Assembly (NCBI GenBank): GCA_009602725.1
Contig: WELB01000100.1
Location: 397,512 to 420,535 of the forward strand
Origin: Spirogloea muscicola
Taxonomy: Eukaryota > Streptophyta > Zygnematophyceae > Spirogloeales > Spirogloeaceae
Reading direction: 5' to 3'
DNA length: 23,024 bases
The notes under the pieces were generated by a model. That model had not been told where the DNA came from and made no database searches. It saw only the letters and a list, made by a program, of their open reading frames with translations. Both the position numbers and the translations under genes were made by a program. This document shows positions 9,330-23,024 of the stretch, piece after piece (within the stretch, counting starts at the first letter, position 1; each line of letters opens with the position of its first letter).

Positions 9330-9760
9330 GTGGCTGCGCTTTCCAGCCCACTTCGGACCATGTCCATTTCTTCTAGGCTGGCCTTTCACAGGACTTCAGA
9401 GCTACTCAGTATATCACAGTACTCGCCCCCGTTTGGGAGCTGCTTCTCTGATGAAGAGGCACGCCGTGCGCATGATAGGAAAGGGAGGCCAAGCCGCGCC
9501 AGTACACTGTTAGCGTCCCGCAAGCCGTCATTGCATGCTATAGAATGCGGCTATCATTGAGTCTACAGCGCTCCCAGGCACTCGCGATACACCAGCGTGC
9601 TGGTCGTGCATTAGCACAGGCTAATGGCTTCCGTGGTGGTGGTTTGGCGCCTCAGCTTAGCTTGTCAGATATGCATGTGCTCACTCGGGGATATTAGTGT
9701 CCCCCTTAGCCAGCTCATTACCCAGTTAACAGGTCATTTGTAAGGCTTGAATTGGCCTCC
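9330..9760 (+). mobile_element. LINE fragments: 3' pieces, then an intact ORF tail and 3' end
   Basis: 9355-9395 holds a weak hairpin unit (CTAGGCTGGCCTTTCACAGG) and 9465-9510 a piece of the alternative 3' end. At 9545 begins a clean 50-codon tail, MRLSLSLQRSQALAIHQRAG to SDMHVLTRGY, stop TAG 9695-9697. It is followed by TGTCCCCCTTAGCCAGCTC, AACAGGTCATTTGTAAGGC and TTGAATTGGCCTCC, ending near 9760. The 3' end matches the minus-strand copy at 15640-15735 closely. Confidence 0.7.
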
Positions 9761-9960
9761 GCCGCCGGCATGCCCATCTTGGCTAGAAGCACATCCTCAC
9801 GTCGTGCATACCCTAGACTTGCGATGTTCTCAAGCAGGGTATGAAAGCGAGTACCCATGCAGCCAGAGGTGTATGATAAGGGGTCCAAGTAGCCGCTTCG
9901 CCTAGGAGCCGCTTGGAGCTCAGGTTGCTCTACTGAACCAAGGCTTAGCGTCGTTATGGT
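9718..9960 (-). pseudogene. Coding-like fragment of unknown gene, cut by a LINE 3' end
   Basis: The minus frame is open for 80 codons from just below a stop at 9961-9963 to TAA at 9718-9720. The part above 9760 reads smoothly (SVEQPELQAAPRRSGYLDPL, then GTRFHTLLENIASLGYARRE and DVLLAKMGMPAAE). The last twelve or so codons lie in the LINE 3' terminus, so the true C-terminus is missing. No start or family is recognised. It could be part of a gene broken by the LINE or part of another mobile element. Confidence 0.4.
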
Positions 9961-10456
9961 TCAACAGCCGCCGTTTAAGAAGGGAGCGGGCGCCACCCGC
10001 CGCCATCGTCGCGGCTGGCGGGCCAGCCCTGTGCCGGCAGGCGCGCGTCGCGCCGTCTGCCGTGGCTCATGGGCGTAAGAAGCAGCAGCCCTTGATGAGT
10101 CCTAGTGGCTCTTGAGGACGTATGGGTGGCCGCACTATCGCCGGCCCCTGCCCTTGCGCGGGCGGTCTGCAGCGCTGCCCCCAGCAGACCATCCACGTGC
10201 TTGCGACGGCCGCTGTGGCGGCAACGGTAAAAAGTGCCTCCCTGTTGAGGGCGTGCTTGGCCGTGGGGCCTACGCCTTTGAATACACGGAGAAGGCCGAC
10301 GATAAGGTGACTGTGGCTTATCTCTCGTCCACGCAAGCAAGTTGGATGGAGCCTCTGCTTGTGGAGGCTTGATCCAACTTTCTGTTCTGGCTTGCCTTCC
10401 GCTTTGTAGCAAGGGGCTAGACGTTCGACAACGTATCAGCGAGAGCTACTGAAGAG
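9961..10456. other. Upstream region of the GGCT-like gene
   Basis: GC-rich with overlapping open frames on both strands (for example minus 10412-9975 and plus 10112-10372), none with recognisable motifs. It likely holds the promoter and 5' UTR of the gene starting at 10457. Confidence 0.35.
10339..10380 (+). other. Compound hairpin in the presumed 5' leader
   Basis: AAGTTGGAT (10339-10347) pairs with ATCCAACTT (10372-10380). Inside it AGCCTC (10350-10355) pairs with GAGGCT (10364-10369) around an 8-nt loop. It lies 76 nt upstream of the ATG at 10457 and could fold in the mRNA leader or mark a regulatory site; no known motif is recognised. Confidence 0.5.
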
Positions 10457-12636
10457 ATGAATAGCAATCACGCTGAAAGGACCAGCGGAGCAATTGGTAG
10501 GCGGCCACGAGCTGGAGGTGTCCTGTCCGACGATCGACCAACCTCTCCCAATGCTGCTCCCTTTGAGATGGAGGATGCTCGCGCCTTCAGTACTATCGTT
10601 GACGAGGACGGGTACCTGTCCATTGCTGGCTTTGGGTCGTTGCTGTCAGGTATGTGGCGAAAGTCAAGTCAGCCGGCTGCAGCTGCTCTAGTCTTGCCTC
10701 CAAGTGGTCTGCTGCATGGCAAGATTTGGCTGCACTCCTGGCCTGCCTGTCGTCGAAGCTCGCTCGCTTCAGCTACACTTGCTGAGAGATGAGCTCCTCG
10801 TTGCTTGACAGAGAGAAGTGCGAAATATACTTTCCCGGAGCTGAAGAACTTCCGCACTGCTCGTGTCAGGGGCTTTCGCCGTGTCTTTGCACATGTGGCA
10901 CCGGTCTTCTTACAGCGGGGCATCGCAAATATGGACACTAGGGTACAAAACTTACTTCATGTGCCTCTGTACAGGCATGGGAGCTTGCTAGCAAAAGGAA
11001 GCAAATTGAAAGCAGTAAGGATTTTTCCAAAAGGAAGATGGCACCAAAGGCGGCTGCCCGCTGTTATTCCCTTGCTCTTTTGATTTTGCTTCTTTCCTCC
11101 TTACTAAAGTGGCTGTCCCTGCCTTCACTGCTGGTTGACAATCATCAATCAGGAGATGTCAAGTCTGAGTGCAGAAGCAGACAACAGCAACATAGTTGTG
11201 ACGGTCTTTGAGATTAAGGCGTCGGAGGTACTAATGTTTAAATGATAAATCAGATTCTACAGCTCTGTCTTTCCGCAAGATCAGCCCAATGCCAAATGAC
11301 AGACTTCTCTGTGCAGATTAGGCTTCTTAAGGCTTCACAGTCTCGTTTGAGCCGAGCATCATCCACAGCAGTAGCAGCAGATTAGCAGCTGTGCATAGTT
11401 GTGCATAGCAATGTCAGAGCTCCATTCAGGAAGTTCGCTTACCCCCATGGATTACCACAGGTACCTGCATTCATTGAGAGGGAGCATGAATTCCGCTATC
11501 TTGCTGTAAGGCTGCCCTTACCGTCATCAGCTTCTTCCTAGCGCAAGTCCTCAACATAGTCATCTTACCTGGTCAATATAAACTCCCTCTGCAAGTAGGC
11601 TTGCATGGGGCTCATTTGCATTTGTCAGATTGCCTGTTCAAGAGCAGTACCAGCAATTTGGAGACTGCTCTGTACTCTGGGAGTGCTTTCTCAAATCTCA
11701 TCACTGGGAACAATGGACGGTGATATCTCAGGTTGTGCCGGAATCCCTTGATGGCCAAGCCTTGGGGAGACGAGCAGTAAGTCATACAATATGTCATCGA
11801 AGCACCTGTTATCTGCTATCTGCTTCAAGGCATCTTGAGAAGCTTGGACATGCATTGCACGGCCTGCAGGGCTTCTTATGCTCCACCAAGTAAATCACGT
11901 GGATAGTACTACAGATGTGACCACACCCCGTCCTAAAGCTTCCACTTCAGTTGCTGACAAGTGATGCTGACAACAGTGTTAACAAACAGTTGTATATGCT
12001 TGTAAGGTGCTGTGCAGCCGTTACAGCAATGAAGAGTACCGTTCAGTACGCTGCCAAGGTGTGCAGATCATTTTGGCCATTTCTTGCGAGGTCTTGATTG
12101 ACCAAAGCACAGCATACACAGGTTGCTTTGTGTAGTTGATAAAACGGAGTGATGGTATGGCGGCATGCATGCTTTCAAACCACAAACCCAGCAAGTAAAG
12201 CCTATGTGAGCGGTTGCAGGCAGCGAGGACGAATACCACAGGAGATATGGTCGGTATGGCATTAACAAAATCTGGATTGACGACATACTTCCATGCCGTG
12301 TTTACCTCCGCCACTGGTGAGCAGGGTACATTGCTGCCAGGGAGCCTTCCTTCTACCCTAAGTTGGACTCATCCGTCAGTTGTGCCCTGACATGGTAGAG
12401 GTGTCCTGACATATCAGAGTGAATGCCTGGATTGTACTCCTAATTTTTGCAGAAGGGGGCTGTGTTTGTGCAGCGTCCTTGCAGCTGAAACTCTTGGTAA
12501 GGAGGCCTGCGACTCATTCTTGGATGCCACATTCCTGGCTGATCGCACCACTACCATTCGCCAGTACTTGGACAGCAACCCCTCCATCATGACTGAGCTA
12601 CCACCTCCTGCACTGCAAGAGCGTTATGGTGGTTAA
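10457..12636 (+). CDS. Conserved plant/algal protein, possible gamma-glutamylcyclotransferase-like fold
   Basis: Nine exons: 10457-10649, 10812-10942, 11153-11227, 11461-11505, 11732-11776, 11870-11889 (a 20-nt microexon), 12018-12058, 12220-12316, 12474-12636. All have GT-AG borders and consistent phase, giving 269 residues. Conserved blocks: GYLSIAGFGSLLSERSA (52-68), VRGFRRVFAHVAPVFLQRGI, VVTVFEIKASEVPAFIEREH followed by EFRYLA, RYSNEEYRSVRC, RRYGRYGINKIWIDDILPCR (191-210) with VYLRHC after it, FLDATFLADRTTTIRQYL, and the ending PPPALQERYGG. I recognise this as a protein family of plants and algae without an assigned function. The FGSLLS loop and the FIEREHEF glutamates resemble GGCT/ChaC-type proteins, but that is inference. 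The first 40 or so residues are low-complexity and may be disordered. Confidence 0.88.
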
Positions 12637-13129
12637 GACGCCAGTCCTCAATGTGCCACAACCAGGGCCCTTCACGCATCAACCAATGAAGGGCTTTACA
12701 TCCATGCATACCTGCCCCTGTGGTAGCAGGCACTGCGTCTGCTTGTGACACTTGGATGACACAGGTGCACACTGAAGCAGGGACTGTGTCGGACACTGAC
12801 TAGACTGACTTTGACAATGCCACTTTCGCCGGCTGGCCCGTGGCCTAAGGCAAAGCCCCTGGTTCGTTCTGTGGGACAGAAGTCGTGTTTATTGGAACGA
12901 GGCATAGAACTGGGACACAGTAACCGGGTGCTCGCTTCCAGTAGCACAAAGAGTGACCTGGCTGGGCCTCTCATAGTCGCACTCTCCAACTGCCGGAGCG
13001 CAGGCGACGCCAGGCGGGAATGTGCTGCTGGTCCTGTCAACCCAAGAGTTTGGGGTCTTCAGGCCAGGGCAGGGGTCGCACCATGCAGGAGCACGACTGG
13101 CGGCCTGCGACGGCAGTTTTCTGGGCCTG
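12637..13129. other. 3' flank of the GGCT-like gene, no recognised gene
   Basis: Overlapping frames on both strands (plus 12811-13218, minus 13040-12696) have no recognisable motif and look like chance frames. Confidence 0.4.
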
Positions 13130-13610
13130 GTTCAGTACGTTGGGCTGGCCTCTCACAGCCCTCGCCACCTTCAAATGAGCTTACTTTCCAATTTCTCACA
13201 GCCTTTGCCTTACCTTGACAGAGCTATTTCTGTCTTTGGAGACGAAACAGCTCTTCCAATATAAGGCAGTGGCTGTGAAAGTCCAGCCCAAAGGAGTGTA
13301 CAGGGCCGGTAGAGACTAAGTAGAGGGCGATGGCTGTGATTGGCCAGCCCAGAAAAAGGGGGATGAGAAAGGTAAGGGGTCAGAAAAAGCGCTGAAGCAC
13401 ACAGCGACTCATGTGGCCACTGAGTCTCTGGGCGGACTTCGACGAGGAATAACAAAGTGTCGATGCGGGGATAGGAAGATAGAGAGAAGGCCCGCAGTGC
13501 ACACGAAATGAAAGGGAGGCCAATTCAAGCCAATACATTGTTCATGCAGAGTCTAGTGCAAACTAAACAAGGCAACATGATACGGAGCCTTATGCTAAGG
13601 TGCCTCCTCC
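13130..13610 (-). mobile_element. Mosaic of LINE 3' pieces, mostly minus orientation
   Basis: A plus-oriented hairpin unit (TTGGGCTGGCCTCTCACAGC, 13140-13159) is followed by minus-oriented ones at 13265-13295 and 13318-13355. Then comes the alternative 3' end (GAGGCCAATTCAAGCCAATA, TTCATGCAGAGTCTAGTGCA, CTTATGCTAAGGTG) at 13517-13602. These are fragments of several insertions. Confidence 0.6.
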
Positions 13611-14545
13611 CCTGCGGCGGCGGCGTGGTTATCAGCGCTCCCACTCCACGCGGCCCTCACCATGCCCGATGAGGTCTTCAGGACTGGCTCTTGGGCCTCC
13701 TCCCTCCCTGCCTCGTGGGCGTCACGCAGTGCGAGTGCGGTGCCCGTCACGCTGACCCTGCGGAGCTGGCTGCGTATATGCTCCTCTGCGCACACGGGGG
13801 CGAGTGGACCGCTTCCCACGATCTCCTGCGAGACGGTATGCAGGGGGTGTTTACGGAGGCTGGCTTCAAGGTGGCTGTGGAGAACTCCTCCATTATAAGG
13901 CCCCTCCATCACTTGGCCCCTTCGAACCTTTGTCAATTCTTTTTCGGGCTGGCTTTTCACAGCCCTTGCCCCCATTGGGAGTGCCACTTTCTGTTCCATA
14001 ATGCCCATCCAGCTGGGCGCGGACGGCCAGCCCCATACACGACGCGCCGACCTGGTCGCCATCCCGCCCGGCGGCGGTCCCTGCATAATTGCCGATGTGG
14101 TGACAATTGACTGCATCGACTCCTCCAATCCCACCAGATCGGCGTCGTTTGAAGGGCACGCGGTCGGCCTAGCGGCCCGGGGCAAGGAGCGAGAATATGC
14201 TGATCACCCGGTTGGGGATGAATTCGCGGCCCTGGCGATAGATGTACACGGGGCTTTCGGCAGCCGCTGGCTGGATCTCCTTCAGCGGCTTGCCCGCCAG
14301 GCCATTGACCGGCCGGGTCTGCCAGGGGCGATGCCCGGCTTCAACGCCGCCGGTTCGCTCGCCCAAGTCTTCCGCATGCGCCAGCGGTATCGTTTCAACG
14401 CTCCCTTGCCCGCGCCGTCCACACGCGAGCAGGGATGCTATGGCAACCGCCTCTGGGTCTCGGCGGAGTGCCTCTTTCCCTGCAGCGAGCTACTCAGACC
14501 TGATGTTGCTCACGCGTGGGTACTTTCCCTCTGCATCGTCTATGT
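13611..14545 (+). mobile_element. Longest LINE ORF fragment with RLE-like C-terminal domain (decayed)
   Basis: Read across at least three frames: WLSALPLHAALTMPDEVF; then LGLLPPCLVGVTQCECGA followed by AYMLLCAHGG, SHDLLRDGMQGVFTEAGFKV and AVENSS; then, after an inserted repeat, RRADLVAIPPGGGPCIIADV, EYADHPVGDEFAALAIDVHG, WLDLLQRLAR, FNAAGSLAQVFRMRQRY; and, after a frameshift, ATASGSRRSASFPAASYSDL and MLLTRGY without a stop. The layout (an alpha-helical lead, CxC...C cluster, xHDxxRD, Glu, xAD-X14-D) follows the C-terminal domain of LINEs with a restriction-enzyme-like endonuclease. His of the Cys/His cluster appears as Tyr and Pro of the PD motif as Ala, so it is surely inactive. The domain assignment is by pattern only. 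Confidence 0.7.
13892..13998 (+). repeat. Hairpin unit inserted in the LINE ORF
   Basis: A roughly 100-bp block (GGCCCCTTCGAACCTTTGTC, TTTTTCGGGCTGGCTTTTCA then CAGCCC, GCCCCCATTGGGAGTGCC) interrupts the ORF between AVENSS and the MPIQLGADGQPHTRRADLV segment (in parts MPIQLGADGQ and PHTRRADLV). Flanks read CTCCATTATAAGG on the left and TTCCATAATGCCC on the right, which might be an imperfect 7-bp target duplication. The block also changes frame. Confidence 0.6.
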
Positions 14546-15745
14546 GTTTTGCAGTCTTTTGTAGTGTAGTCCTTTCTCCGGCTCCTCTTTCTTTGGCTTT
14601 GGACATTGTCCATTCTTTTTAGGGCTGGCTTTGCCAGCCCCTCTTCTCTATAGGCGAGCACTTTCTATGAGAAGGTGCTTAAGGCAATAGGGGGACATTA
14701 GTACCCAGTCATCCTCCCCAGCATCTTCAGGCCCCTTCGTAGCTGCTTAGCGCTTTTTAGAAGAAGAAGTGGCTCTCCCAATGGGGGCAAGGGCTGTGAG
14801 AAGCCAGCCCGAAAAGAATTGACAAGGTTCGAAGGGGCCAAACTACGCTAAGCAGCGACTGCGGGAGCCTGAAGAAGGCAAGCGCGGCCAGATTAACTGG
14901 TGGCTGGGAGAGGCCAGCCCAAAAGAATGGACAAGGTCTGAAGGAGTCGGAGTGCTAAGGACGGAGACAGCAAGAAGAAGTGGCTCTCCCAATGGGGGCA
15001 AGGGCTGTGAGAAGCCAGCCCGAAAACAGTTGACAAGGTTCGAAGGGGCCAAACTACGAGCTAAGCAGCGACTGCGGGGCCTGAAGAGGCTACGGCAGAA
15101 CGGGGGAGGATGGACCACTTAGTAGTTACGAGTGAGGAGCCTCACATCCGCCTGTGGAATGAGCGGGCTTTTTAGGCCCCTCCGTCATTTGGCCCCTTCG
15201 AACCTTTGTCAACTCTTTTCGGGCTGGCGATTCTTTGGCTCTGGCTCTCTGGCTCTGGCCAGGGGACCCGCTTCCAGGAACCAAGTCTCTCTGACCTGAG
15301 GCTGCTTAGCAGGGGTTACTGAGCGCTTCGTAGCTGCTTCGTTTCTATTTTTGTGCTTGTTGTTCTTCGTACTTCCCCTGGCCCCTTCTCGTCCTTTGTT
15401 CATTCTTCTTTGGGCTGGCTTTCTCCAGCCCCTATCCTCAATGGGCGAGCCCCTTCACTTTTCACAGCCCTTGCCCCCATTGGGAGTGCCACTTCTCACG
15501 GGTGAGCACAAAGTGACAAGCTAACTTGTGGAGATTAGGCGCGCGGTGCGCATGATTTAAAAAATCCTATCTTCCTCAATGGGCGAGCCCTTTCTTTCTG
15601 TCTTCCCCAAGGGAGAAGGCGCGCGGTGCGCATGAAACTGAAATGGAGGCCAATTCTAGCCTTACAAATGTCCTGTTAACTAGGTAATGAGCTAGCTAAG
15701 GGGGACACGAATATCCCCGAGTGAGCACATGCATCTCTGACATGA
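14546..15745. mobile_element. Mosaic of LINE 3' hairpin units and tails in both orientations
   Basis: Plus units: 14605-14665, with a perfect 8-bp stem GGGCTGGC (14622-14629) and GCCAGCCC (14633-14640); 15170-15235 (truncated); 15398-15450 (7-bp stem 15412-15418 with 15425-15431); and fragments near 15465-15495 and 15570-15595. Minus units: 14770-14842, 14895-14935, 14981-15055. An ORF tail on the plus strand (SGSGQGTRFQEPSLSDLRLL then SRGY, stop TGA 15320-15322) and one on the minus strand at 15745-15705 (SEMHVLTRGYSC, stop lost) with its alternative 3' end at 15640-15705 complete the block. Confidence 0.65.
14761..15083 (-). repeat. Direct repeat of about 110 bp, offset 211-213 bp
   Basis: AAGAAGAAGTGGCTCTCCCA followed by ATGGGGGCAAGGGCTGTGAG and on to CTAAGCAGCGACTGCGGG begins at 14761 and again at 14972. 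Differences are few (for example GAATTGAC versus CAGTTGAC). Both are minus-oriented LINE hairpin units, so the array may have grown by local duplication. Confidence 0.8.
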
Positions 15746-16063
15746 TATGCCCCAAGCACTTTCTTCTTTCTATCTTGATGCTCTGACGAGAAGAAGCGGA
15801 CGGCAGACAACGGCGTTCATGGGGGTTCGCTCGTCGGGGGGGGGCATCGCGACGGCTTTGCAACAGCCCCCGGAAAAAGTGATTTCTTGTTAACCATCGC
15901 TGCCCGGGAGGTCCGCTGCGCCGGCCTCGCCGGCCCCCTCGCACGCCCGCCGCCTCCANGGGGGGGGGGCGGGCATGCTCGTCGCGAGCCCGCTCATCTC
16001 GAGCCCCTGCGTGGGTGGCACCTTCCCGCACACGAGCTGGCTGCCACCATCTCACTGTAGACG
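15746..16063. other. Upstream region of the mannosidase gene
   Basis: It runs from the LINE block to the mannosidase ATG and becomes GC-rich after 15890. It contains an N at 15959 next to a poly-G run. The promoter and 5' UTR presumably lie here; no defined element is seen. Confidence 0.4.
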
Positions 16064-21507
<5,444 letters not shown>

Positions 21508-22409
21508 CTGCGCTCCCTAGTGGTGCATTTCACACTGGGCCGCTTCGCCGACCTGTTGGACTAAATATGGCTGAGCCACCTCGAAGCCTGCGCTGCAGCA
21601 ATCTCTGCTGCAACGTGATGGCTGTCTCTTCTCGCCACTATTGCAGCTATTATACTGATTCTTTTGTTACAGTTGCAGTCTATTGCCTTGCCCTCCAAGA
21701 AGGCGTGCTTACCACCGAGCATCTCTTGCAAGCTCGTTTGCTTGAATGAACTGCTGCCACATATGAGAAGTTAAGACCAGAGGAGCACTCGCAACACGCA
21801 TCACTAAACAAGTGTATGCTGCCAATTACAACGTGCGTGCAGTACTATGTAGGTAGCTACTCATTGACTTAGTGGAACAGGGGTTGATGCGGCCTTACAT
21901 TGGCTCTTGACCAAAAACAGAGTGTGGATGGGCCCACAAGCAAATCATCCCATTGGTCACTTGCCATGAGGAAGCAAAGCACAAAGTTTGACTTTGAGCA
22001 TGTGCCAAAGTTTGTGGATGTTCTGACGTGAATGATGCAAATAATGAAGCATTGTCTTCATCCGTATGTACTTGGAAAGGGAAGGATCCGATAAAGTACA
22101 GTACATGGACGCTGGTCAACCAGAATGGCGACTGGTGATTCTGCAACAAGCACAGGGACTCTCGTCCAGGCCCATCCAGCAAGGCATAGCAGAGGGCCTA
22201 ATGCAGAAGGTTTCTGAGAGTGGCGTGGCAGCGACACCAGCTTAAGCACAGCCATTGACAGCCAATGCTGAATGATGGGGGGAGCTTTAGGCTGTGCCAC
22301 TCATTGCCAGCCAAAGCTTGCGCGAGCACAGCTCAGAAATTGCCCTGGTGGTAGAATATGACAAGGTACGCAACAACAAGAAGCAGGACGAGCGCCTGGC
22401 CAGCATATA
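21508..22409. other. Intergenic region between convergent gene 3' ends
   Basis: It contains the 3' flanks of the mannosidase (plus) and SNARE (minus) genes. Short frames (minus 22182-21895, minus 22300-22058) have no recognisable motifs. A TGTAA-type string on the minus strand near 21893-21897 could be a polyadenylation signal for the SNARE, but it is far from the stop. Confidence 0.4.
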
Positions 22410-22887
22410 TCACCCATAGAACACCAGCACGATGAGGGACACGAGTAGCATGACCAGGAAGACAATCATGAGCAGCTGACCCTTCACGCCAGCCTTCTTG
22501 ATCACCGCCGCCATCTTCTTCTGCGGGCATCAAGCAGCCAGACGATTGAGAAAATGGCTAACGTCAACCAATCCTTTCATGCGAGTTCACAGATCAGCCG
22601 GAGCCCCAGGATAGCACCAGAAGAGCTAGCAGGTAGCCTCTATACAAGTCACAGCATTGTAGCAGGCCCTTGCAATGGGTGGCAGTGGGCCACGCCTGCT
22701 GACGCCCTGCTAATGCTCAACCCCAACATAGACTGAGGGGCACGATGCCATCAGTGCTCAGGTTGTGACGTGCTTCTTGTTGCCATTCAGAAAGCGGGGC
22801 ATAACGCAAGCAGAAGGTCACCTGGACATAGTCCAAGCGGCTGCTGGTCACATCCATCTCGGAGGCGAGCTCGTCCAGAATTCTGTC
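22410..22887 (-). CDS. SYP61: SYP6 / syntaxin-6-type Qc-SNARE, C-terminal exons (partial)
   Basis: Two exons are clear: 22887-22822 (DRILDELASEMDVTSSRLDY, then VQ) and 22520-22410 (KKMAAVIKKAGVKGQLLMIV, then the rest of the anchor and TGA at 22412-22410), joined in phase 0 over a 301-nt GT-AG intron. The first is the second half of a SNARE helix and the second holds the linker and a single C-terminal membrane anchor ending LVFYG. This matches SYP61-type proteins, which act in trans-Golgi/endosome fusion. The central-layer Gln and the N-terminal domain would lie upstream. A possible donor (TTGCAG/GTAGGG at about 22931) is present, but the preceding sequence does not read convincingly as SNARE, so upstream exons are not called. 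Confidence 0.85.
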
Positions 22888-22995
22888 CTGAAACATGCAC
22901 CACCCACGGTGTCCGCGCTTAAACCCCCTACCTGCAAGCCTTGACAACAAGCGCCACTTGCAGTATCTGACATTTGCCGTGCAATTTTGAAAGGT

Positions 22996-23012
22996 GGGGG
23001 GGGGGGGGGGGG
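22996..23012. repeat. 17-base G run
   Basis: An unbroken run of G followed by AGGGGGAGG lies near the window edge. Homopolymer length is unreliable, and the run may explain why the SNARE gene cannot be followed upstream. Confidence 0.9.
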
Positions 23013-23024
23013 AGGGGGAGGATT

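Noticed and set aside
9975-10412. 145-codon minus frame that might share a promoter with the gene at 10457
   Set aside because: No recognisable domain, biased composition, and only 44 nt to the opposing start; more likely leader sequence read backwards.
13595-14185. 196-codon minus frame
   Set aside because: It is the antisense of the LINE ORF, whose plus strand carries the recognisable motifs.
14761-15083. Spaced repeats resembling an array
   Set aside because: The genes are eukaryotic, the spacers are themselves repeat pieces, and units are in both orientations; not a CRISPR array.
22888-23024. Upstream SNARE exon ending at the TTGCAG/GTAGGG donor
   Set aside because: The reading before the donor does not resemble the first half of a Qc SNARE helix, and the G run makes the sequence unreliable.

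Overview
The window is nuclear DNA of a green alga. The best fit is a Coccomyxa- or Chlorella-like trebouxiophyte; this is inferred from gene content and intron style. The genes are rich in short spliceosomal introns, base composition is close to balanced, the proteins align with plant/algal families, and the intergenic DNA is full of decayed non-LTR retrotransposon (LINE) pieces. A gene for phosphatidyl-N-methylethanolamine methyltransferase points to a lineage that makes phosphatidylcholine.

Five conserved genes can be supported, and their exons were joined by hand using splice signals, phase and family conservation. From left to right: (1) a 7-exon PIG3/zeta-crystallin-type NAD(P)H:quinone oxidoreductase on the minus strand (2733-4993); (2) a 2-exon phospholipid methyltransferase, PLMT, plus (7633-8501); (3) a 9-exon gene, plus (10457-12636), for a 269-residue conserved plant/algal protein of unknown function whose N-terminal glycine motif suggests a gamma-glutamylcyclotransferase-like fold; (4) a GH47 class I alpha-1,2-mannosidase, plus (16064-21507), of the MNS1/MNS2 type, with about 16 exons; (5) the 3' end of a SYP6/syntaxin-6-type Qc-SNARE gene, minus (22410-22887), whose 5' part was not resolved. 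Genes 2, 4 and 5 act in the endomembrane system, but they do not form an operon-like unit.

The rest is mostly repeats. At least twelve copies of one LINE family's C-terminal ORF tail (SDxxxLTRGY-stop) are scattered in both orientations at 1-1600, 5280-6840, 9330-9760 and 13130-15745. The longest copy (13611-14545) keeps a degenerate Cys/His cluster and a PD-(D/E)XK-like stretch, as in restriction-enzyme-like-endonuclease LINEs. Downstream of the ORF, many copies carry a 3' region built of repeated hairpin units (GGGCTG...CAGCCC with changing loops), each followed by an AATGGG-type sequence. Other copies end in a different tail (TTGGCTTGAATTGGCC). One hairpin unit sits inside the longest LINE ORF, and two units form a 50-bp inverted repeat near the left end.

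The most notable points are the modular hairpin 3' region of the LINE family; two GC-AG introns in conserved genes, one with its donor inside a perfect 14-bp-stem hairpin; an acidic C-terminal extension on the mannosidase; a coding-like antisense frame inside a mannosidase intron; and a coding-like minus-strand fragment cut by a LINE end at about 9760. There are single N bases at 7224 and 15959 and a 17-G run near the right edge, so local assembly there is doubtful.
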